Assembly (NCBI GenBank): GCA_036567845.1
Contig: DATCTT010000067.1
Coordinates: forward strand, 1-12,083
Direction: 5' to 3'
Source: MWAR01 sp036567845
Lineage (GTDB): Bacteria > Muiribacteriota > Ozemobacteria > Ozemobacterales > Ozemobacteraceae
Length of the DNA stretch: 12,083 nucleotides
Positions 6,722-12,083 of the stretch are shown here, one piece after another. The notes below the pieces were generated by a model, which ran no database searches, was not told where the DNA came from, and saw only the letters and a program-made list of their open reading frames with translations. A program made the translations under genes and the position numbers. Every line of letters starts with the position of its first letter. Within the stretch, counting starts at the first letter, position 1.

Positions 6722-7437
6722 TGACCGGCACACGTGTGTGGCGTTTTCTTCTGGCCGCCGTTCTCGTGCTTGAGCTGGTGCCGAACAACGGCCGGTGCCA
6801 GGCCTTGTTGAGCGACTTCCCCGAGCCGCGGATGATGCCTTCGTTGGAGGTGGTGCTGCAGGATCGCGAGATCATCAGAACGGCCATCGGGACCGGGCAT
6901 GGCGATGAGCGGTCGGAGGGCCGTACCTACGTGTTCAATGAACGGATCCCGCTTGCCGAGGGCTGGCAGTTTTTGCGTGGCGGCTCGTTTGGTTTCTGCA
7001 GTGACGACATCACGGTGTTTGCCCTGCACCACCCCGGGAAGGACATTTTGCGGATACTCCATGCCCAATACACCGGCACCGTCGACGGCGGGCGGTTTCT
7101 CATCGACCGCGACGGGCGCCGGATCATCGTCAGCCCCGAGTGTCTGGGAAACGATCCGCCACGACGGTTCGTCATACGTCAGGGGATCCCTCTCGAGGAC
7201 ACGATGTTCCGTCAGGCGTTCGCCGAGGCGTTTCGCGGGCTGGCCGTGCAGCTTCGCGCTCCTATATATAGATATTACTATACAAGAAGTCTTTCTTTTC
7301 ATGGCCGTGGCCGATCGCCCCGGGTCGATCTGAAGATCTCGCGCGCGGACGGCGATTCCCCGGAGATTGCCTCGACCGTCGCGATGATCTACGACGAGGC
7401 GGCTGGCCGTGTGAGCGTGCTGGCCCCTGCCCCATGA
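6718..7437 (+). CDS. Secreted protein of unknown function
   Basis: This encodes a 239-residue protein starting inside the stop of the ferritin-like gene (ATGA overlap at 6718-6721); an alternative ATG is the next codon. It opens with a signal peptide (MMTGTRVWRFLLAAVLVLEL, cleavage near RCQA at residue 29). The mature part is soluble and mixed, with LIDRDGRRIIVSPECLG and DDPPRR-like segments but no motif I recognise. At residues about 181-195 (RAPIYRYYYTRSLSF, bases 7257-7301) the codon usage changes abruptly to AT-rich codons (ATA, TAT, AGA), unlike the rest. The upstream in-frame extension to 6589 is antisense-like and is rejected. It is probably periplasmic; function unknown. Confidence 0.75.
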   Translation: MMTGTRVWRFLLAAVLVLELVPNNGRCQALLSDFPEPRMMPSLEVVLQDREIIRTAIGTGHGDERSEGRTYVFNERIPLAEGWQFLRGGSFGFCSDDITVFALHHPGKDILRILHAQYTGTVDGGRFLIDRDGRRIIVSPECLGNDPPRRFVIRQGIPLEDTMFRQAFAEAFRGLAVQLRAPIYRYYYTRSLSFHGRGRSPRVDLKISRADGDSPEIASTVAMIYDEAAGRVSVLAPAP

Positions 7438-7498
7438 ACAGACGACCGAATTGTCTCGGGGCGGTCCCTTGTGTACCCTCCGCGGAGGGAGACGAACG

Positions 7499-8140
7499 AT
7501 GAAACACCTGAAACGGCTGTTCCAGAACAACAGGCGGTGGGCGGAAGCGGTGGAGCGAGAATCACCGGGATTTTTCCGGGAGCTTTCGGGCATTCACGAG
7601 CCGAAGTATCTCTGGATCGGCTGCTCGGACAGCCGGGTGCCGGCGAACGAGATCGTCGGTCTGCTTCCCGGCGAGTTGTTCGTCCACCGGAACATTGCGA
7701 ATCAGGTGATCCACACGGACATAAACTGCCTCTCGGTCATCCAGTATGCTGTGGACAACCTGAAGATAGAGCATATTATCGTATGCGGCCATTACGGCTG
7801 CGGTGGGGTCCGCGCCGCGCTCGAGAACAAATACCACGGCTTCATCGACAATTGGCTCCGCAACCTGCAGGAGATCATCCGAATCAAGCGGGGGCTCCTG
7901 GCTGGCCGGAAGAGTCACGCGGCCAGGCTTGACCTGCTGGCGGAGCTGAACGTGTCGCGGCAGGCACTCAACGTCGGGGACACCACGATTGTCCAGGATG
8001 CCTGGCGGCGAGGTCAGCCGCTGACGATCCACGGCTGGATCTATGCACTGGACGACGGTCTTCTCAAGAATCTCGGAGTGCGTGTCTCGTCACTTGCCGA
8101 GCTTCAGCGACTCGAGGCGGAGTATTTCGAGGAGGCCTAG
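7499..8140 (+). CDS. can: Beta-class carbonic anhydrase
   Basis: This encodes a 213-residue enzyme that interconverts CO2 and bicarbonate in the cytoplasm. ATG 7499 follows GGAGGGAGACGAACG, a good ribosome site; upstream in-frame residues to 7451 are not family-like. The zinc ligands are C42 in GCSDSRVP (41-48), H98 and C101 in CGHYGCGGV (96-104), with the D44-R46 dyad of the active site. FVHRNIANQV at 61-70 and SVIQYAVDNL at 79-88 are the dimer and active-site segments typical of the Can/YadF clade, and NVxxQ-like INVSRQALNVGDTTIVQDAW-type helices follow. Length is normal (about 210-220). It stands alone, with no bicarbonate transporter beside it; a hairpin follows its stop. Confidence 0.96.
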   Translation: MKHLKRLFQNNRRWAEAVERESPGFFRELSGIHEPKYLWIGCSDSRVPANEIVGLLPGELFVHRNIANQVIHTDINCLSVIQYAVDNLKIEHIIVCGHYGCGGVRAALENKYHGFIDNWLRNLQEIIRIKRGLLAGRKSHAARLDLLAELNVSRQALNVGDTTIVQDAWRRGQPLTIHGWIYALDDGLLKNLGVRVSSLAELQRLEAEYFEEA

Positions 8141-8149
8141 CCCGCTTCC

Positions 8150-8182
8150 GGGAGACCTTCCGTACCCCTGAGGAGGTTTCCC
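8150..8182 (+). terminator. Hairpin after the carbonic anhydrase gene, possible terminator
   Basis: GGGAGACCT (8150-8158) pairs with AGGTTTCCC (8174-8182), nine pairs with one G-T wobble, ten bases past the stop codon. There is no T-run after it, so it would be a weak or factor-assisted terminator, or only an mRNA 3'-end stabiliser. Confidence 0.35.
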
Positions 8183-8204
8183 ATTCCGTCCACGACACGG
8201 CCTA

Positions 8205-8228
8205 AAGTATATCTATAAGTATATATAA
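8205..8228 (+). repeat. AT-rich tandem near-repeat upstream of lipoprotein gene
   Basis: AAGTATATCTAT (8205-8216) is followed directly by AAGTATATATAA (8217-8228), ten of twelve positions the same. It is strikingly AT-rich in GC-rich surroundings and lies about 155 bases before the lipoprotein start at 8383. A TATAAC box (8224-8229) resembles a -10 element, but I find no matching -35 at normal spacing. It could be a promoter, operator or melting region; otherwise the 8141-8382 gap shows nothing coding. Confidence 0.4.
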
Positions 8229-8382
8229 CGCCCTATCACTCTTTCTCCGCAGGGGGCGGTTACGTTCCGGGGCATCGAGAACATTGCAATTTTATCGGGA
8301 ATGGGGTACAAAGGTGGATTCTGCGCTTGGCCAAGGGTACTTGGAGCCGGGCACAAAACATGCAGGACGAGGCTCGAGGATC

Positions 8383-9102
8383 ATGATGACGATGGGCCGG
8401 ATGTACCGTTCAGGTTGGAAAATGTTTTCGGTCTGTACCCTTGCGGCCGCGCTGCTTGCCGGCTGTGGCGGCAGCTCGGAAACGCGTTCGAGCGGCTGGC
8501 TCGGGGTTCCTGGTGATCAGCTTGCCGGCGTCGATGCGACCCTGACGGTCGTTCCGTCGGCCTCGGCCGTCACGGTCGGGAAGCCGTTGATCCTGGTCGC
8601 CCTCGTCGAGGACAAATACGGCCACCCGGCCGCCGACGGGACGACGCTCGAGTTTGCGACACGTCTGGGCAGCACGATCGAGTCGGGGTCGAACGCCTCG
8701 ACCAAGGGCGGGGTGTTCCAGACCGTCGTAACGGCCGCGAATACGGCTGGTGTCGAGGCGATCTCGGTTTCCACACCCCATGTGTTTGCGACGGCCACCT
8801 TCGAGATCGTCGCCCAGCCCCAGCCCGTCACCCGCGTGACCGTTTCGCCCGTGCGGGATCGGGTTGCGCCCGGGGGGGGGCTGCCCATCGTCGTGTTCGT
8901 GAAGAACGAGAGCGGCGTGGCGTTGACCGAGACCGTGACGATGTTCTCTCCTGCCGGCGGCACGTTCGAGCCGGCCTCCGGCAAGACCGACGAGGGGGTA
9001 TTCGTGACGACCTACACCGCCTCCACGGCGCAGGGTCTCGACTGGGTGACGGCGATCGCCAACGGCCAGGTCGGCTCGACCACGGTCGCCGTGAAGCCGT
9101 AA
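8383..9102 (+). CDS. Lipoprotein with two bacterial Ig-like domains
   Basis: This encodes a 239-residue protein. ATG 8383 follows GAGGATC; the in-frame upstream stretch from 8284 is not signal-like. It has a lipoprotein signal with lipobox LLAGC and lipid-bearing C28, followed by GGSSETRSS, so it is probably anchored in the outer membrane. Two Ig-like beta-sandwich repeats follow: about 50-133 (ATLTVVPSASAVTVGKPLIL, then GTTLEF and GVFQTVVTA) and about 141-236 (VTRVTVSPVRDRVAPGGGLP, then GVFVTTYTAS and AIANGQVG). This is the invasin or Big_1-like pattern of structural adhesins. A G9 tract sits in the second repeat (8872-8880). It is the first gene of a likely operon with the second lipoprotein (15-base gap) and the secretin. 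Confidence 0.82.
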   Translation: MMTMGRMYRSGWKMFSVCTLAAALLAGCGGSSETRSSGWLGVPGDQLAGVDATLTVVPSASAVTVGKPLILVALVEDKYGHPAADGTTLEFATRLGSTIESGSNASTKGGVFQTVVTAANTAGVEAISVSTPHVFATATFEIVAQPQPVTRVTVSPVRDRVAPGGGLPIVVFVKNESGVALTETVTMFSPAGGTFEPASGKTDEGVFVTTYTASTAQGLDWVTAIANGQVGSTTVAVKP

Positions 9103-9117
9103 CGGGGGAGGCATAGC

Positions 9118-9552
9118 ATGAAACACCTCGCTGTTTTCGTTCTCTTCTGCTGGTGCCTGGTCGCGCTTTCGGGCTGCGGTACCTCCACGGGGCCGTCCGA
9201 AACAGACCTGTCGGCCGGCAACGGATTCAGGATCCGGATCGCCGTCTCCGCGACCCAGCTCGTGACGGGTGGCAGCATCCAGGTGTATGCGTCGGTGTTC
9301 GACGACCAGAATCAGCCCGTCTCGGACGACACCGTGCCGGTCATCTTTTCCGCCAGTGAGCAGGGCATCACCTGGACCAGCACAGGTGCCGGCGCCGAGA
9401 AGCTGATCGGCGGCGAGGCGACCGCGGTCATGAAGTGGGAGGATCCCTCGAGCGGGGAAAACGCCGAGCCCTCCCGGAGCTGCCTGGTCACCGCCAGTTA
9501 CCGGGGCGCCCTCGCCCAGACCGAGATTCAGCTGACTGCAAATAGTTTCTGA
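9118..9552 (+). CDS. Short Ig-like lipoprotein
   Basis: This encodes a 144-residue protein; ATG 9118 follows GGGGGAGGCATAGC, a strong ribosome site, 15 bases after the previous stop. The signal MKHLAVFVLFCWCLVALSGC has lipobox ALSGC with C20 as the lipid anchor. The mature part has one Ig-like repeat from about residue 37: FRIRIAVSATQLVTGGSIQV, then DDQNQPVSDDTVPVIFSAS, TAVMKWED and CLVTASYRGALAQTEIQL. It therefore resembles one repeat of the lipoprotein before it and may be a shortened relative. It is probably membrane-anchored on the periplasmic side or surface, and its position just before the secretin suggests a partner or assembly role. Confidence 0.8.
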   Translation: MKHLAVFVLFCWCLVALSGCGTSTGPSETDLSAGNGFRIRIAVSATQLVTGGSIQVYASVFDDQNQPVSDDTVPVIFSASEQGITWTSTGAGAEKLIGGEATAVMKWEDPSSGENAEPSRSCLVTASYRGALAQTEIQLTANSF

Positions 9553-9586
9553 TATGCAACTCAGCCGACAGGGAATGTCATAAAAT

Positions 9587-11389
9587 ATGAAGTGGAATAA
9601 AACGCCGCTGCTTCTTTTCATCGCCCTGGCGTTCTGCGCCTTCCCTGCGTTCTCCGCCGAACCGGAGACGCCCACCGCCACGGCCACCACGGATGCCGCC
9701 GACGCACCCGATGCTGCGAACGCGCAGGAGGCATCGGAACCGGCACCCGTGCCTGCCGACGATTCCCAAAACGAAGCCTCCGGAACTGCCGCGATCCCCA
9801 ATGATTACGATCCCGACGTCGTTCCCTCGACCCGCATGGTCTCGACGAAGTCGAAGAACTGCTCCACGTTTTACCTGATGTATACCCGCACCGAGGATGT
9901 CATCAAGACGCTGACCCCGCTGTATGAGACCGAGATCGGCGCAGGGGATCTGAAGATTGCTGAAAACCCGGTCACCAACGCGATCATCATCAAGGCGAAG
10001 GAGCCTGAATCCCCGCTCGCAAAAGAAGTCGAGGAGGTGATCCGGAGCCTCGACTTCCGCACCGGCCAGGTGCTGATCGATGTGCTCGTGGTTGACGTGA
10101 CGATCTCGGATGACGAGTCGTTCGGCCTGGAGATGAAGGGCCTGGTGAAGAACCCACTCGACATGAAGCAGTCGACGCTGACACTCGGGGCAGATCACGG
10201 CACCATCGACAAGAACGATCCCTCGGCCGCCGTCGATGGTTTCAAGGCGTTCCTGACCTCACAGAACAAGCTGAAGGTGTTTCTGAACGCGACCCGCAAG
10301 AAGGGCAACGTGAAAGTGCTCTCCTCGCCCCACATTATCGCTGCAAACCACCGCGAGGCGACATTCAAAATCGGCGAGAAGTTACCGCTCATCCAGTCGG
10401 TGCGGCCGTCTGACATGGGGCCGATCAAGACCTTCGACATCAAGGACATCGGTCTCGAGCTGAAAGTCACACCGCACATCAACCGCGGCGGCCAGATCGA
10501 CATCGCGGTGCACCAGACAATCAACGGTGTCGGGTCCTACGACCCAAAGGAAGGCACGGCCCGCATGACGATGCGCGAGGCTGAGACGAACCTGACCGTC
10601 TCGAACGGTGAGACGATCGTGCTGGGTGGCTTCATCGAAGAAAAGTCGGATGTGACCGAGAAGCGCATCCCTTTCCTGAGCAACCTGCCGGTGATCGGCA
10701 AGGCGTTCACCAACAAGGTGAAGAATCGCGGCAAGAGCGAGCTGATGGTGTTCCTGACCCCAAAGATCATCGACTCGCTCGAAGATGCGCAGAACCAGAC
10801 AGAATTGAAGAGGCGCTCCCTGTCCGAGAGAAACGAGGTGGCCCGGCTGCTGAAGCGCATGCAGCGGCAGCGACCGGCCGCGCCGGCTTCGGAGGCGGTG
10901 ATCGTGGACCGCCGCTCGACCGACTGGCAGTATGACTTCGACCGGCCCGAGATCGACGAGATCGCATGGGAATACCCGTCCTCGATCGAGCCAGCCTCGT
11001 TCACCCTGACGCGGACGGGCTCCTGCCCCTTCGGGTTCGGCCCGTCGCACCGCATCACGCCTCCGATGGTGCGGACGTATCTGAAGCCTTCGGAAGGTGC
11101 GCTGTTGCGCAAGGATTTTCGCGTCGATGACCCAACGGCCTTCCGCACGCTAACCCTGAAAGTGGCGAGCAACGACGCGGCTGTGGTGTATCTCAACGGC
11201 CGAATGATCGACGAGGACCCACTGATGAAGGTAAAGGACGGTCACGACTTCGATTACTGGAACAGTGTGCGGACCGACATTCCCGTCACCCTGCTGAAGC
11301 CGGGGATCAACACCTTGATGGTCATTCTCGGTAGTGACAAGACGACATCCGATGGATACTTCGATCTGATGCTGATCGGCAGGCGCTGA
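9587..11389 (+). CDS. Secretin (type II/IV pilus or secretion family) with extra C-terminal domain
   Basis: This encodes a 600-residue outer-membrane channel protein of the GspD/PilQ superfamily. It has a signal peptide at 1-24 (LLLFIALAFCAFPAFSA) and a low-complexity Ala/Pro/Glu spacer at 25-80. One secretin N-domain spans about 93-171 (TFYLMYTRTEDVIKTL, IAENPVTNAIIIKA, QVLIDVLVVDV). The secretin barrel domain spans about 225-397, with VKVLSSPHIIAANHREATF at 242-260, NGETIVLGGFIEEK at 340-353, RIPFLSNLPVIGKAF at 360-374 and SELMVFLTPKII at 384-395. It has one N-domain where GspD has several. A further region, 495-600 (LRKDFRVDDPTAF, NDAAVVYLNGRMIDEDP, LKPGINTLMVIL, SDGYFDLMLIG), is a beta-sandwich not normally found on secretins. 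Upstream lipoproteins may serve as pilotins or companions. The ribosome site is weak. Confidence 0.9.
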   Translation: MKWNKTPLLLFIALAFCAFPAFSAEPETPTATATTDAADAPDAANAQEASEPAPVPADDSQNEASGTAAIPNDYDPDVVPSTRMVSTKSKNCSTFYLMYTRTEDVIKTLTPLYETEIGAGDLKIAENPVTNAIIIKAKEPESPLAKEVEEVIRSLDFRTGQVLIDVLVVDVTISDDESFGLEMKGLVKNPLDMKQSTLTLGADHGTIDKNDPSAAVDGFKAFLTSQNKLKVFLNATRKKGNVKVLSSPHIIAANHREATFKIGEKLPLIQSVRPSDMGPIKTFDIKDIGLELKVTPHINRGGQIDIAVHQTINGVGSYDPKEGTARMTMREAETNLTVSNGETIVLGGFIEEKSDVTEKRIPFLSNLPVIGKAFTNKVKNRGKSELMVFLTPKIIDSLEDAQNQTELKRRSLSERNEVARLLKRMQRQRPAAPASEAVIVDRRSTDWQYDFDRPEIDEIAWEYPSSIEPASFTLTRTGSCPFGFGPSHRITPPMVRTYLKPSEGALLRKDFRVDDPTAFRTLTLKVASNDAAVVYLNGRMIDEDPLMKVKDGHDFDYWNSVRTDIPVTLLKPGINTLMVILGSDKTTSDGYFDLMLIGRR

Positions 11390-11407
11390 ACGAAAGGGGC
11401 GATGAGG

Positions 11408-12083
11408 ATGGGCAGGGAACGGCGATGCGTGGCGCGGTGGCTGCTCGTGACCTGGCTCTGCCTCGCCTGCGCCGCCGCCGTGCATGCCAACGCTGAGCCG
11501 GACCGTCAGGAGCTGCACATCCGGCGCGGGAACCGCGACTACGCCTGCTTGGCCGTTCAAAGCCAGGTCAACCCGGCGCAGTGGTTTTGCATGCTGACAA
11601 ACCCGATGCCGGCCGAGTATGTCGACGGTGGCCTCACCCACCCCTGCCTGTGGTATTCCCGGTACCAGCGGCCCGACCCCCGCAACCCAAACAAGATGCA
11701 GGATTTCGGCGTGCTGCGGTGCGGCTTCACGATGTTCCCGCCGCCCGACGTGCTCAAGACCGTTGCGGCGAAGCTGCCGCGGCCGGCGCGCGGGACGCTC
11801 AGGATCTCCCCGATGCCCCTGGACGGGATGGAGCTGCATGTCAAGCCGCCCGCCCGCCAGGACGTGATCGGCGCGGCGAGCGCGACGCGGCCCATTGGCG
11901 GGATGACGGACCACCAGATCGCGGAATTTCTCGTCGTGCTGCAGAAGAACGATGCCGATCTCGCCGACCGGCTCCTGCTCGACAAGACCGGCCTCGAGTT
12001 CGAGATCTCGGTGAAGCTTTCCCCGCGTGGCGACCTCTCGTGGCGAGATCGGCTCGGCGGACCGGCGGCTTCGCCGACCACCT
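11408..12083 (+). CDS. Secreted protein of unknown function, cut by window end
   Basis: An open frame runs from ATG 11408 (or 11402) to the window end without a stop, about 225 residues. AAAGGGG lies eight bases before 11408 but only two before 11402, so I prefer 11408; the frame begins 12-18 bases after the secretin stop, indicating an operon. It opens with a signal peptide (MGRERRCVARW, then LLVTWLCLACAAAVHA). The mature part has a region with C, W and Y residues (YACLAVQSQVNPAQWFCMLT, LTHPCLWYSRY, VLRCGFTMF) that could form disulfides in the periplasm. Later parts are less distinctive (MTDHQIAEFLVVLQKNDADL, LSWRDRL). I do not recognise a family. Its position suggests an exported partner of the secretin. 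Confidence 0.7.
   Translation, partial: MGRERRCVARWLLVTWLCLACAAAVHANAEPDRQELHIRRGNRDYACLAVQSQVNPAQWFCMLTNPMPAEYVDGGLTHPCLWYSRYQRPDPRNPNKMQDFGVLRCGFTMFPPPDVLKTVAAKLPRPARGTLRISPMPLDGMELHVKPPARQDVIGAASATRPIGGMTDHQIAEFLVVLQKNDADLADRLLLDKTGLEFEISVKLSPRGDLSWRDRLGGPAASPTT

Noticed and set aside
6184..7593. 469-residue open frame on the minus strand
   Set aside because: It lies antisense across four well-supported plus-strand genes (YhbS-like GNAT, ferritin-like, secreted protein, carbonic anhydrase start), and its composition is the usual antisense artefact of GC-rich DNA.
8410..9801. 463-residue open frame on the minus strand
   Set aside because: It is antisense to both lipoproteins and the start of the secretin, is glycine- and arginine-rich, and has no recognisable motif or ribosome site.
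11150..11914. 254-residue open frame on the minus strand
   Set aside because: It spans the secretin end and the next exported protein, both with good starts and signal peptides or motifs on the plus strand.
1..12083. CRISPR array, tRNA or rRNA genes
   Set aside because: No regularly spaced direct repeats, no cloverleaf-like segments and no rRNA-like sequence were seen.

Overview
The window is GC-rich chromosomal DNA, apparently from a Gram-negative bacterium. It carries an outer-membrane secretin, two lipoproteins with clear lipoboxes and several Sec-type signal peptides. I cannot name the species. The mix of secretin, Ig-like lipoproteins, a short QueG-like Fe-S protein and many GNAT acetyltransferases would fit an environmental lineage such as Riflebacteria or a deltaproteobacterial relative, but that is inference only.

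Left part (1-2045, mostly minus strand). The first ~74 bases are the start of an IS256-family transposase running off the left edge, followed by its terminal region to about 184. Bases ~190-260 resemble the end of a second, IS21-like element that abuts the stop codon of the first host gene. Two minus-strand genes follow with a 42-base gap: a short epoxyqueuosine-reductase-like Fe-S protein (2045-1374) and, downstream of it, a secreted helical protein of unknown function (1331-261).

Middle part (2261-6252, mostly plus strand). This is an accessory-like stretch. It holds a small membrane protein with a split zinc ribbon and a secreted protein gene broken by a one-base frameshift at TTTCCC (about 2945-2950). 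It also holds three intact GNAT acetyltransferase genes, one of them a double-domain fusion. On the opposite strand (5515-4996) lie remnants of two decayed genes, one of which is the N-terminal half of another GNAT. Five GNAT domains therefore fall within about 3 kb, next to decayed genes and IS ends.

Right part (6305-12083, all plus strand). A ferritin-like DUF6306-type protein overlaps by ATGA with a secreted protein that contains a sharply AT-rich in-frame patch. A beta-class carbonic anhydrase follows and ends at a possible hairpin terminator. Then comes a likely exported-protein operon: lipoprotein with two Ig-like repeats (containing a G9 tract), lipoprotein with one Ig-like repeat, secretin with an extra C-terminal beta-sandwich domain, and a secreted protein cut by the window end. 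Gaps of 15, 34 and about 12-18 bases suggest co-transcription of these four. They may together form an outer-membrane secretion or pilus-type assembly whose secretin is decorated by Ig-like lipoproteins. That joint role is inferred from context.
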